Shown: one piece after another, positions 25,038 through 33,404 of the stretch
How the letters are laid out: every line of letters starts with the position of its first letter
Numbering within the stretch: the first letter of the stretch is position 1
Source of the DNA: Bacteroidota bacterium
GTDB lineage: Bacteria > Bacteroidota > Bacteroidia > Chitinophagales > Chitinophagaceae
Assembly: GCA_023437225.1 (NCBI GenBank)
Contig: JAEZGS010000007.1
Location: forward strand, 1 to 64,000
Direction: 5' to 3'
DNA: 64,000 nucleotides
The notes under the pieces: model-generated
What the model was told of the DNA's origin: nothing
Seen by the model: only the letters and a program-made list of their open reading frames with translations
The model's database searches: none
Translations under genes and position numbers: made by a program

Positions 25038-27956
25038 ATGATCAGATGCCTGTTGGTTTCTATGTTGTCGTGTACCCTGTTTTTCGGTTATGGCCAGAGA
25101 ATCAATACATACAATGCAAATAAGTGGGTCGATAGTGTTTTTTCCACAATGACACCGGAACAGAAGATCGCACAACTGATGGTGGTGCGCGTCTCTTCCA
25201 TTGATGGGGCCAGCCGGCGGGTCACATTTTATGAAAAGGAAGTGGAGGATGCGATCCGAACCTATGGTGTTGGCAGCATATGCCTCTTCCAGGGTGGTCC
25301 TCTTAAGCAGGCCTCAATGATCAATCGGTTTCAATCCATCAGCCGGGTTCCATTATTGGTGACCATCGATGCTGAGAATGGAGTGGGTATGCGCTTCGAT
25401 AGCGTAGCAGGGTTGCCGCGAATGATGATGCTGGGAGCAGTGCAGGATCCAAATCTCGTTTATCAATACGGTCGCGTTGTTGGCGAACAATGTAGTCGTA
25501 TCGGGATTCATCTAAACTATGCACCTGTTGTAGACGTGAATAACAATCCGCAAAACCCGGTGATCAACGACCGTTCATTTGGTGAAGACAAGCATAAGGT
25601 TGCGCTCTATGGTTTGCTGTATATGAAGGGAATGCAGGAAATGAATGTAATGGCATCTGCAAAACATTTTCCCGGCCATGGTAACGTAGATGTTGATTCG
25701 CATTACGACCTGCCAGTAATAAACAAATCCCGCAAAGAACTTGATTCACTTGAACTGTATCCATTTAGAAGTCTTATCGAAGGAGGAGTGGGTAGTGTGA
25801 TGGTAGCGCATTTGAATATTCCCTCGATCGATGCTTCCGAAAACCGTGCGTCTTCGGTGTCAAAAAAGATCATCGATAACCTGCTAAAAAAAGAACTCGG
25901 CTTCAAAGGACTTGTTGTGAGCGATGCTCTTGAAATGAAGGGAGTAACAAAATTTTTTGGTAAAGGCGAACTCTCTGCTGAAGCTTTGATTGCAGGGAAC
26001 GACCTGTTGTGTTTGCCGGAGGACATTCCTTCGAGCATCGAAGAAATAAAAAAGGCCATTCATAAAAAGAAGATCAGTTGGAAGGAAGTGGATGCGCGCG
26101 TTAAAAAACTATTGCATGCGAAATTTCGTCATGGACTTGCATCAATAAAAACAATTTCACTGGAGAATCTTACAGAAGATCTGAATAAGGACGTTCCTGA
26201 GATGCGGCGTAAAGTTGCAGAAAGTGCCATCACCCTTTTAAGCAATAAAGACGCTGGCCTATTTCCATTGAAGAAAGGAAAGCGTGTTGCATATGTTGGT
26301 TTCGGTTTGAACCGCGATAACGCTTTTGCGGAAAAGGTTCGGAAGGATTACGATGCACACGTTTACTATTTCGATTATAAGCTCGACTCATCCAAAGCAC
26401 AGGCAACATTGGACATCATGCGCAATCGATATGATGTGGTAATCATCGGTATGCATGCTTACAGTCGCTTCCCTGCCAACGACTTTGGTTTAAGTAAATC
26501 AGCGTTGGATTTATTGGAACGTTTACAAAAAGAACATCGCACCATATCCATGGTATTCGGCAATCCTTACCTGCTAAAATACTTTTGTAATTCATCGGTG
26601 CTCATTGCCTGTTATGAAGATGATTCCTATACCCAGGAAGTAGCATCTGATCTGCTTGCGGGACAATTTCATGCGCAGGGCAAATTGCCTGTTACTGTAT
26701 GTCCAAATTATCCTGCCGGTTCAGGAATAGTTGAAGACCGGCTTATGACCGAAGTAAGGGCGTCAGAACTTGGATTCAATGAAAGTAAACTGCTTCGCAT
26801 TGATTCGATCATGGAAGATGCTATCCAAAAAAAAGCGATACCCGGTGGCGTTGTGCTGGTTGCACGGAATGGTAAGATCGCCTATCACAAAGCGTTTGGA
26901 ACGCAGGCACATGATAACGACGAGCCTGTTTATGAAGAGACCATTTATGATCTCGCATCTGTAACGAAGATCATGGCAACGACCGCCGCCGTGATGAAGC
27001 TCTATGATGAAAAAAGACTCAACATTGATGCGACACTTGGACAATATCTTCCCGAGGTACGTGGAACCAATAAAGAAAACATACTTGTTCGCGATCTGTT
27101 ATTACACCAGGCAGGTTTGCGATCATGGATTCCTTTCTATCGTGAAACAGTAGATACTTTACGAAAAAATACTCCCAACCTCTCTATCTATTCTTTTCGT
27201 CCGGATCCGGAATTTCCAATCCGCGTTGCGCAGCACATGTATATGCGCCGGGATTGGCTCGATACCATCAACAACCGGATAATGACAAGTCCTTTGAGTA
27301 AAAGGGGCAATTATATTTACAGTGATCTTGACTTTATTTTTCTGGGGCGAATAGTTGAGGCCATTACAGGAACTCCGCTTGACAAATATGTTGAACTTAA
27401 TTTTTTTCTCCCATTAGGGATGACGAATACCGCGTTTAAACCCAGGGAGAAGTTCCCGGTGGACAACATAGCACCAACGGAAAGGGAAGAAGGATTTCGC
27501 CAACAACTTTTACAGGGCGATGTTCATGATCCGGGCGCGGCAATGTTTGGCGGCGTTGCGGGGCATGCAGGGCTGTTTTCCAATGCTTATGATCTTGCTG
27601 TTATGTCCCAGATGTTGTTACAAAAAGGACAATTTAATGGACGCCGGTATTTTAGCGATACTACCATGGATGTTTTCAATCGCTATTACACAGATACAAG
27701 AAGAGGTCTTGGATTTGACAAGCCTGAGCGCGATAATGCTACCCGCGACGAGCCCTATCCAACAAAGTCCGCCAGTAGTGCTACTTTTGGGCATACAGGT
27801 TTTACAGGCACATGCTTATGGGTCGACCCCGAACAACAATTGATCTTCATACTTTTAGCGAACAGGGTTAACAACAACGGTGATGCAAACCGGTTCGGCA
27901 GGATGAACATAAGGCCCAAGGTGCATGAAACCATTTATGAAGCCATGCGTAAATAA
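25038..27956 (+). CDS. GH3 beta-N-acetylglucosaminidase fused to serine hydrolase
   Basis: A 972-residue exported fusion. After a signal peptide comes a GH3 domain (about residues 30-370) with the NagZ signature KHFPGHGNVDVDSHYDLPVI (K209 onward) and the nucleophile region GLVVSDALEMKGV, a GH3 C-terminal-like domain (to about 560), and a beta-lactamase/AmpC-type serine hydrolase (about 575-970) with SVTK (Ser641, Lys644), YSDLDF and HTGFTGT. This fusion is known in Bacteroidota. NagZ cleaves GlcNAc-anhydroMurNAc in muropeptide recycling; the second domain is a DD-peptidase or esterase type. Together they suggest periplasmic processing of peptidoglycan fragments. Confidence 0.93.
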   Translation: MIRCLLVSMLSCTLFFGYGQRINTYNANKWVDSVFSTMTPEQKIAQLMVVRVSSIDGASRRVTFYEKEVEDAIRTYGVGSICLFQGGPLKQASMINRFQSISRVPLLVTIDAENGVGMRFDSVAGLPRMMMLGAVQDPNLVYQYGRVVGEQCSRIGIHLNYAPVVDVNNNPQNPVINDRSFGEDKHKVALYGLLYMKGMQEMNVMASAKHFPGHGNVDVDSHYDLPVINKSRKELDSLELYPFRSLIEGGVGSVMVAHLNIPSIDASENRASSVSKKIIDNLLKKELGFKGLVVSDALEMKGVTKFFGKGELSAEALIAGNDLLCLPEDIPSSIEEIKKAIHKKKISWKEVDARVKKLLHAKFRHGLASIKTISLENLTEDLNKDVPEMRRKVAESAITLLSNKDAGLFPLKKGKRVAYVGFGLNRDNAFAEKVRKDYDAHVYYFDYKLDSSKAQATLDIMRNRYDVVIIGMHAYSRFPANDFGLSKSALDLLERLQKEHRTISMVFGNPYLLKYFCNSSVLIACYEDDSYTQEVASDLLAGQFHAQGKLPVTVCPNYPAGSGIVEDRLMTEVRASELGFNESKLLRIDSIMEDAIQKKAIPGGVVLVARNGKIAYHKAFGTQAHDNDEPVYEETIYDLASVTKIMATTAAVMKLYDEKRLNIDATLGQYLPEVRGTNKENILVRDLLLHQAGLRSWIPFYRETVDTLRKNTPNLSIYSFRPDPEFPIRVAQHMYMRRDWLDTINNRIMTSPLSKRGNYIYSDLDFIFLGRIVEAITGTPLDKYVELNFFLPLGMTNTAFKPREKFPVDNIAPTEREEGFRQQLLQGDVHDPGAAMFGGVAGHAGLFSNAYDLAVMSQMLLQKGQFNGRRYFSDTTMDVFNRYYTDTRRGLGFDKPERDNATRDEPYPTKSASSATFGHTGFTGTCLWVDPEQQLIFILLANRVNNNGDANRFGRMNIRPKVHETIYEAMRK

Positions 27957-28049
27957 CTATTTTAACGCTGTGCATCATGCAGTTCGGTTTAGGTGTTTTA
28001 CCTTGCACAAGCGAATCTGAATCAAATTTTCGCACATCAACTCCAAACC

Positions 28050-29906
28050 ATGAATAGAACAGAAGAAGTCCGCCAGGATGTAGTTATAAAGTTTGCCGGA
28101 GACTCCGGTGATGGAATGCAATTGACCGGCAGCCAGTTCACCAACAATACTGCTTTGATGGGTATCGACCTGGCAACATTCCCTGATTTTCCTGCAGAGA
28201 TCCGCGCGCCACAGGGAACGATTCCTGGCGTGAGCGGCTTCCAGCTTAGATTTTCAAGCCAACCCATTTTCACTCCAGGTGATGAATGCGATGTACTTGT
28301 TGCTATGAATGCGGCCGCTCTGAAAACGAATTTAAAATCGCTTAAGAAAGGCGGTAAAATTTTGGCGAATACAGATGGTTTCGATACAAAGAACCTGCGA
28401 CTGGCCAACTACCCGGAAGGGGTAAATCCACTGGACGATAACAGCCTGGGTAATTATGAAGTCATCCGTATGGATGTTACGAAAATGACGAGGGAGGCTT
28501 TAAAGGATATTGCCATGGGCACCAAAGAAAAGGACCGGGCAAAGAACATGTTTGTTCTTGGTTTCCTTTATTGGATGTATAACCGTGATATGGAGACTAC
28601 GATCAAGTTCCTTCGCGATAAGTTTGGTAAGAAGCCGGAGATCCTTGAAAGCAATATTAAGGCGCTGCAGGCTGGTTACAACTATGGTGACACTACTGAA
28701 ACATTCAGCACACGATATAAAGTAGAAAAAGCGAAAATGCAGCCGGGCGAATATCGCTCCATCATGGGAAACCAGGCACTTGCACTGGGAATAGTAGCAG
28801 CATCACAGAAAAGCGGTCTGAGAGTTTTTCTCGGCACCTATCCGATAACTCCTGCATCGGATATTTTGCATGAGTTGAGTAAGTACAAATCATTCGGGAT
28901 CCGGACATTCCAGGCTGAAGATGAGATCGCCGGAATTGCATCAGCTATTGGCGCGAGCTACGGAGGATCATTAGGTGTAACTTCTACTTCAGGGCCCGGT
29001 ATGGCATTGAAAACCGAGGCAATGGGATTGGCGGTGATGCTGGAGATTCCATTACTGATTTGTAATGTTCAACGCGGCGGGCCATCCACTGGATTGCCAA
29101 CGAAGACCGAGCAGAGTGATCTTTTACAGGCATATTATGGCAGAAACGGCGAATGTCCAATGCCGGTGATATCTGCTTCTACTCCGAGTGATTGTTTTGA
29201 GGCAACCTATGAAGCGGTTCGCATAGCGGTTGAACATATGACACCGGTGATATTATTGAGCGACGGCTATATAGCAAATGGAGCCGAGCCGTGGAAGTTC
29301 CCGCAATCAGATGAGCTGCCTCCGATCACTACTGAGTTTAAAACACAGTTGCAGGAAGGAGAAGAGAAGTTTCAGCCTTATCTGCGTGATGAGAAATTAG
29401 TAAGACCCTGGGCAATTCCCGGAACACCGGGATTTGAACATCGAATCGGGGGCCTTGAAAAACAAAACGTCACTGGCAACGTTAGTTACGATCCCGAGAA
29501 CCACCAGTTGATGATCAAGATCCGGCAGGAAAAAGTGGACCGTATTGCGGATCATATTCCCTTACAGCAGATAGACACGGGTGATAATGAGGGCAAGGTT
29601 TTAATTCTGGGATGGGGTAGTACCTATGGCGCAATAAAGAGCGCAGTGCTGGAACTGCGGGCACAGGGCATGTCTGTCAGCCATGCGCATCTCAGATACC
29701 TGCGGCCTTTTCCAAAGAATCTGGGTGAGATCCTGCGGAATTTCGAACATGTGCTGGTGCCGGAAATTAATAATGGCCAATTGATACGCATCATTAGAGA
29801 TCAGTTCCTTATTGATGCAAAACCGTATAATAAAGTGATGGGTATCCCCATAACGAAGACCGAACTGGTGATGAAAGTGAAAGAGTTTTTTGGAAGCAAC
29901 AATTAG
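28050..29906 (+). CDS. korA: 2-oxoacid:ferredoxin oxidoreductase, alpha (fused gamma-alpha) subunit
   Basis: A 618-residue subunit of 2-oxoglutarate:ferredoxin oxidoreductase type. The N-terminal gamma-like domain (about residues 8-190; VVIKFAGDSGDGMQLTGSQF) is followed by the alpha/pyrimidine domain (from about 225; GNQALALGIVAASQ, TYPITPAS, TFQAEDEIAGIASAIGASYGG, TSTSGPG) and the transketolase-C-like domain (GWGSTYGAIKSAV, HAHLRYLRPFPKNLGEIL). The thiamine-binding beta subunit KorB is usually encoded directly downstream, but here the gene ends in a repeat and a convergent gene. The ATG at 28050 is favoured over 27993, which adds 19 non-conserved residues. Confidence 0.93.
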   Translation: MNRTEEVRQDVVIKFAGDSGDGMQLTGSQFTNNTALMGIDLATFPDFPAEIRAPQGTIPGVSGFQLRFSSQPIFTPGDECDVLVAMNAAALKTNLKSLKKGGKILANTDGFDTKNLRLANYPEGVNPLDDNSLGNYEVIRMDVTKMTREALKDIAMGTKEKDRAKNMFVLGFLYWMYNRDMETTIKFLRDKFGKKPEILESNIKALQAGYNYGDTTETFSTRYKVEKAKMQPGEYRSIMGNQALALGIVAASQKSGLRVFLGTYPITPASDILHELSKYKSFGIRTFQAEDEIAGIASAIGASYGGSLGVTSTSGPGMALKTEAMGLAVMLEIPLLICNVQRGGPSTGLPTKTEQSDLLQAYYGRNGECPMPVISASTPSDCFEATYEAVRIAVEHMTPVILLSDGYIANGAEPWKFPQSDELPPITTEFKTQLQEGEEKFQPYLRDEKLVRPWAIPGTPGFEHRIGGLEKQNVTGNVSYDPENHQLMIKIRQEKVDRIADHIPLQQIDTGDNEGKVLILGWGSTYGAIKSAVLELRAQGMSVSHAHLRYLRPFPKNLGEILRNFEHVLVPEINNGQLIRIIRDQFLIDAKPYNKVMGIPITKTELVMKVKEFFGSNN

Positions 29907-30060
29907 AACGGGAAGCGGAAAGCGGGAAGCGGAAAGCGGCTTTATCAGAAAGCGGGAAGCGGAAGGCGGGAAGCAGACAGCAAGATGTTTTCAGTTTCCG
30001 GTTTTCTGTTTCTCGTTTTATTTCCGTTTGCTGGTTTCGGTTTTCCGTTTTTCAGTTTCG
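29907..30060. repeat. Inverted purine/pyrimidine repeat between korA and YetF gene
   Basis: Directly behind the korA stop, GGGAAGCGGAAAGC-type units run to about 29980. From about 29986 to 30060 pyrimidine-rich units such as TTTCCGGTTTTCTGTTTCTCG face them, so the two arms can pair imperfectly into a long hairpin. Each arm is purine-rich on the sense strand of its own gene. The right arm supplies the last codons of the convergent YetF-domain gene. Confidence 0.75.
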
Positions 30061-30503
30061 TCAATGAAAGGAATGATTGAAATATCACCATTCTTTTCAA
30101 GCACCGCATATTTGATCTGCTCCATGCGTTCGATCCCAAATTTATTTCGAGCAGACTCAAGTATGTCCTCTTCTTCAATTCGGCATTTCTCGATACGTTT
30201 TTGCAGCGGTTGGCCATTCTCTACGACAATCATCGGCATACCTTCAGCCACTTTATCAAATAACTTGAACTTATTTTTCAGGTTCGAAAGAATCAGGTCC
30301 ACACCGATAAGCGTTGCAATGAGTATAAATGCTCCGGTTACAGAATAGTCTTCCCCTACAAGTGCCTGCTGCGTTACTTCACTGATGATCAGTAAAAGGA
30401 TAAAATCAAATGTTGTGGTTTGCGACAAACTTCTTTTGCCGATGATCCTGAATACAATCAGCAGGAATATATAAATGATCACACCTCTGAAAACGGGATT
30501 CAT
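30018..30503 (-). CDS. YetF-like DUF421 membrane protein
   Basis: A 161-residue protein with three N-terminal membrane segments (about residues 4-18, 30-48, 55-75) and a cytoplasmic YetF-type domain (KLFDKVAEGMPMIVVENGQPLQKRIEKCRI). The motif FRIIGKRSLSQTTTFDFILLLIISE is typical. Role unproven; Bacillus homologues are linked to spore membranes and redox changes. The Lys/Arg/Thr-rich C-terminal tail after IPFID is encoded by the neighbouring 3' repeat and is probably not part of the ancestral protein. The upstream gene ends one base before its start. Confidence 0.88.
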   Translation of the reverse strand: MNPVFRGVIIYIFLLIVFRIIGKRSLSQTTTFDFILLLIISEVTQQALVGEDYSVTGAFILIATLIGVDLILSNLKNKFKLFDKVAEGMPMIVVENGQPLQKRIEKCRIEEEDILESARNKFGIERMEQIKYAVLEKNGDISIIPFIDETEKRKTETSKRK

Positions 30504-30504
30504 A

Positions 30505-31008
30505 TTATGGATAGATTAATTGTGAAATCGAAAAACGTGTATGACCGGCCATAATGTTTGTGTTGTATCGACCTGCCTTTCGGGCCTCTGTGTAGAATGT
30601 GATTGTCATATCGCCACTGCCGTCGAATACAAAAAAATGCTTTCCATTTTCCACGGCCTGTTGTGTAGGCTCGGGACTTATGTTCCTGATCTCAACATTA
30701 CTAATGTAAGATTGAGGCAATACTATCACAGCGTTGCGCTGTACATTACTCAGTTTAAACCGCATTTCAATCTGATTCTGTATTCGCGCAAATCGTTGGT
30801 ATTCCAATGTATGCCCGTCTACTCTTTCGGATGCCTTGCTAAGTATGCCGGTGCCGCACACGCCAAGGGCTGACAGCACAAGAAATAGGAACAACAGGCC
30901 CCAACCAATGCGTTGTATGGGCCATGACTTTTCGGCTAGTTTTATGTCTTCATCCAATTCAAGCGAATGCGTAATGGTTTCCGACTGTGCCATATTTTTA
31001 AATTTCAT
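30505..31008 (-). CDS. Single-pass membrane protein, partner of YetF gene
   Basis: About 167 residues: a cytoplasmic N-terminus, one membrane helix (WGLLFLFLVLSALGVCG) and a roughly 120-residue extracytoplasmic beta-rich domain. I recognise no named family. The ATG at 31008 or the ATG at 30993 (MAQSETITHSLELDED) could be the start; the sequence gives no strong ribosome binding site for either. Its stop abuts the YetF gene and its start abuts the nei stop, so nei, this gene and the YetF gene form one transcript. Association with the YetF protein in the membrane is an inference from coupling. Confidence 0.75.
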   Translation of the reverse strand: MKFKNMAQSETITHSLELDEDIKLAEKSWPIQRIGWGLLFLFLVLSALGVCGTGILSKASERVDGHTLEYQRFARIQNQIEMRFKLSNVQRNAVIVLPQSYISNVEIRNISPEPTQQAVENGKHFFVFDGSGDMTITFYTEARKAGRYNTNIMAGHTRFSISQLIYP

Positions 31009-31010
31009 TG

Positions 31011-31742
31011 TCAATCATATCTCTTCATACATTGCTCGCAGTAATACGCCTTCCTTTTTCGTTTGCCGAGCGTGCCAATGTTATAGGGAATTTTATCTCG
31101 GGGGCAGATGCGTTGCCGGTGAGCCAGCCAGTGCTTTTTCAATTCAAATTTCTTCTTCCATTCAAGAAACTCGAAGCTATAGATTCTTGCCTGGCGTATC
31201 ATCTCACCTAGCAGTCTGGGTGGCAAAGCACCGACGCGACTTAACGGATGAATCTTAAGACGGAAGAGAACCTCATTCTTAATGATATTACCAACTCCCG
31301 AGAATATATCCTGGTCAAGTAATGCGTCGCATGCATATTCATCAGGTTTGGCCAGAACCTTTTTTCGGGCAGATCGTGGATTCCAGGTGTCGCTCATTAC
31401 GTCGGCACTCCAATCGTACACTTCATCAAGATCTTCGTCAATGATCACAATCGCCGCAGCATAAAAGTTAAGTTCTCCATTTGTGAATCCGAGATGTAAA
31501 CGGGCAGGACTTTCTTTGCTTTCATTTATTCGATAGGTTCCAAACAGAAGGAAATGTACCCGGACTGTAAAATCTTTAAAGCAAATAAGAAAATGTTTAC
31601 CCCAGGTTTTGAAGTCTATGATCTTCTTATTTAGTAGCCGGGATTGATCTATCCGGCTATTGCCAGTTACTTCAATAACTTTCTTGCCTTTGAAAGCAGC
31701 AACTTCTTCTTTCAATATGACCATGGAAGGACCTTCAGGCAT
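31011..31742 (-). CDS. nei: Fpg/Nei family DNA glycosylase-lyase
   Basis: A 243-residue base excision repair enzyme. MPEGP at the N-terminus supplies the catalytic Pro2 and Glu3; the conserved lysine loop, the helix-two-turn-helix (DQDIFSGVGNIIKNEVLFRLKIHPLS) and a C-terminal beta-hairpin zinc finger follow. In the finger the first pair reads CPRD rather than CxxC, while the second is CEQC, so one zinc ligand is changed to Asp. Nei rather than Fpg is suggested by the short length. Start at the MPEGP ATG is certain because the Pro must be residue 2. Confidence 0.9.
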   Translation of the reverse strand: MPEGPSMVILKEEVAAFKGKKVIEVTGNSRIDQSRLLNKKIIDFKTWGKHFLICFKDFTVRVHFLLFGTYRINESKESPARLHLGFTNGELNFYAAAIVIIDEDLDEVYDWSADVMSDTWNPRSARKKVLAKPDEYACDALLDQDIFSGVGNIIKNEVLFRLKIHPLSRVGALPPRLLGEMIRQARIYSFEFLEWKKKFELKKHWLAHRQRICPRDKIPYNIGTLGKRKRKAYYCEQCMKRYD

Positions 31743-31799
31743 GCGATCTTTCTCATATGATAGTCAATTCTTATTCCCGGATGCTATCCGGGTTATATA

Positions 31800-31878
31800 A
31801 AGAAAATGGGAACCAGGAAGCCTTGCATATACTTCCCAATTCCCATTCGGAATTCTCAATTCTCAATTCCCAATTCCG
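31800..31878 (-). repeat. GGAATTGGGAATTGAGAATT-type repeat behind lipoprotein gene
   Basis: Starting directly after the TAA of the minus-strand lipoprotein gene, units such as GGAATTGGGAATTGAGAATT (minus strand) run to about 31835; a short purine arm on the plus strand (AATGGGAACCAGGAAG, about 31805-31820) can pair with part of it. The same unit type is found behind the response regulator at 11.66-11.70 kb. Confidence 0.7.
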
Positions 31879-32766
31879 TTACTGCACTACCAGTGTGGTA
31901 GGGCATTTCCAGCCGATAACATGTTGCTCGTAAGCATCACTGTTGGCATCACTCGCTACTTCGTACTTTATAAGATTGCCCGATCCATCGGTCTGATGAT
32001 TTTTATAATACACATTATGCACCTCATAGTCATCTTCCCAGACCACCTTTGATTGAGTGCGTACATTCACAGGACTCAGCGATGGAAGCCATCCCATATA
32101 TTGGGCAAGTGTGAATGTATTCCGGTTGAAACCACGAGGTTCGTCGAGGTATATTTGATTACCTGCAGTTGCGCCCGTATTGTATTTATATTCAATGTAA
32201 CCGGGAGTTGTACCATTTGAAGGAAGTTCCTGAATTCGGGTTACATTACCAGATCTGTCGTACGTGAATTTGCTCACAAGCTCGGTACCCTGAAATTGCA
32301 CACGCATTGTGGACAGTCGTGTTCCGTTATATTGAAATGTTGTGGGCAGGAAATTCTCATTCGGCGAGTTCCCATCGACAATTGAAACCAGGTTGCCCTT
32401 TTTATCAAAGTTTGCAATCAGGATGGTATCTGAAGGTGATGAAGAAGACGTGAATGCCACGCGGTTCTTCTGCCAATGAACATTCATGTCCAAATGTTCA
32501 CTGATCATAATGGAATAAATGCCAGCACTGATCGTTTTAACCTGCCCGGTTATCGGATCAAATGTTTTACTAAAAGCCTGAGTACTGCTTGCGGGATCTG
32601 CAATAGCAGAGAGTGAATAATTTTCAGATTGACAAACAACTCCCTGAGGTTTTTGGCGACTTGCCTGCAATTCAGCTTCGGGATTCAACTCATTCACTTT
32701 AGTACAAGAGGATGAACTAATTAAGACTCCCGCGATCAATGCGCACGATAAACTAACTCTCTTCAT
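31879..32766 (-). CDS. Putative lipoprotein, RHS-like DUF4595-type beta protein
   Basis: A 295-residue exported lipoprotein with the lipobox SSSC (Cys21). The mature sequence carries YD-repeat-like phrases (ANFDKKGNLVSI, FQYNGTRLSTMRV, FTYDRSGNVTRIQELP, IEYKYNTG) separated by about 20-30 residues, reminiscent of the DUF4595/RHS-like repeats common in Bacteroidota lipoproteins. No catalytic motif is seen. Codon use and length are unremarkable. A purine-type repeat follows its stop. Location probably outer membrane or periplasm; function unknown. Confidence 0.75.
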   Translation of the reverse strand: MKRVSLSCALIAGVLISSSSCTKVNELNPEAELQASRQKPQGVVCQSENYSLSAIADPASSTQAFSKTFDPITGQVKTISAGIYSIMISEHLDMNVHWQKNRVAFTSSSSPSDTILIANFDKKGNLVSIVDGNSPNENFLPTTFQYNGTRLSTMRVQFQGTELVSKFTYDRSGNVTRIQELPSNGTTPGYIEYKYNTGATAGNQIYLDEPRGFNRNTFTLAQYMGWLPSLSPVNVRTQSKVVWEDDYEVHNVYYKNHQTDGSGNLIKYEVASDANSDAYEQHVIGWKCPTTLVVQ

Positions 32767-33089
32767 AAAACAAGGTTTAGAGGTAAGACTAAAGGTTTGT
32801 GGTCATTACCAGTTAATAATTGATTAAGCACATGGTCTTTTGCGGGATAGTTGGATGTGTGGATAAGCAGGATGTGCAAAGCCTGTGCCTACGGTTGTTG
32901 ATCGAATGAAAAACACAGGTTCTCTTCTTTCAATGTACGGCTGAAATTCAAGCTGGCAAAGGATTTCACTAGATTTATTTATTTTTGAACGATGCAAATA
33001 CATCGATGTTCAAACGCTTCCCAAAAGTGTGGAATTCCTAATCAGTATATGTCCGAAAATGAAGGTTTTACGTTTTTCCGCTAACAAAA
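32767..33089. other. Gene-free stretch, contains upstream region of lipoprotein gene
   Basis: About 320 bases without a credible reading frame. It separates the divergent-side start of the lipoprotein gene (32766) from the terminator of the small membrane protein gene. A short inverted repeat CGATG-CAAATA-CATCG lies near 32990-33005 with ACATCGATGTTCA overlapping it; it may be an operator but nothing else supports that. No RNA gene recognised. Confidence 0.5.
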
Positions 33090-33112
33090 ACAGGGAGCAG
33101 TTCACTCCCTGT
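33090..33112 (-). terminator. Rho-independent terminator of small membrane protein gene
   Basis: An 8-bp perfect stem (ACAGGGAG/CTCCCTGT) with a 7-base loop; on the minus strand it is followed by TTTTTG. It lies about 40 bases past the stop of the gene ending at 33149 and fits an intrinsic terminator well. Confidence 0.8.
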
Positions 33113-33148
33113 GTGTAATCGTATCCACAACTGCATTAAGCCTTCAAA

Positions 33149-33340
33149 TCAGGTTGCTTTGTCGCGGGTGGTCCGGATCAGGCTGATTCCAGCGAAAAAG
33201 AAGATTGCGCCGAGTACGCCATAGATGACGATTTCTTTAATATCACGAGTGCCGCCACCATTCATAAAGTTCATGGCTGCTACTATCAGGCCCACGACTC
33301 CGAGAATCGTGAGGATTATACCTATCACTCTTTTTTCCAT
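33149..33340 (-). CDS. Small two-helix membrane protein
   Basis: A 63-residue protein with two hydrophobic helices (VIGIILTILGVVGLIVAAMNF and IVIYGVLGAIFFFAGISLI) joined by a polar loop GGGTRDIKE, and a basic C-terminus (RTTRDKAT). The ATG at 33340 is used; the frame extends upstream but would overlap the divergent RapZ fusion gene. Similar short proteins are common in Bacteroidota, with no known function. A good terminator follows, supporting that it is a real transcribed gene. Confidence 0.75.
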   Translation of the reverse strand: MEKRVIGIILTILGVVGLIVAAMNFMNGGGTRDIKEIVIYGVLGAIFFFAGISLIRTTRDKAT

Positions 33341-33392
33341 AGTGATTCTTTTTGTCAGAAGCTGCAATTCATATTCCATCCGCCAGTTATTG

Positions 33393-33400
33393 TATTTTTG
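33393..33400 (+). promoter_or_regulatory. -7 promoter box directly before RapZ fusion gene
   Basis: TATTTTTG followed by C matches TAnnTTTG exactly. The ATG at 33405 is only four bases further and a second in-frame ATG is at 33411, so transcription would begin at or inside the start region, suggesting a leaderless or nearly leaderless mRNA. Confidence 0.45.
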
Positions 33401-33404
33401 CCCG

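Noticed and set aside
29907..30060. Possible CRISPR-like or insertion-element repeat
   Set aside because: Units are contiguous, without unique spacers of constant size, and no cas or transposase gene is near. They are low-complexity 3'-end repeats.
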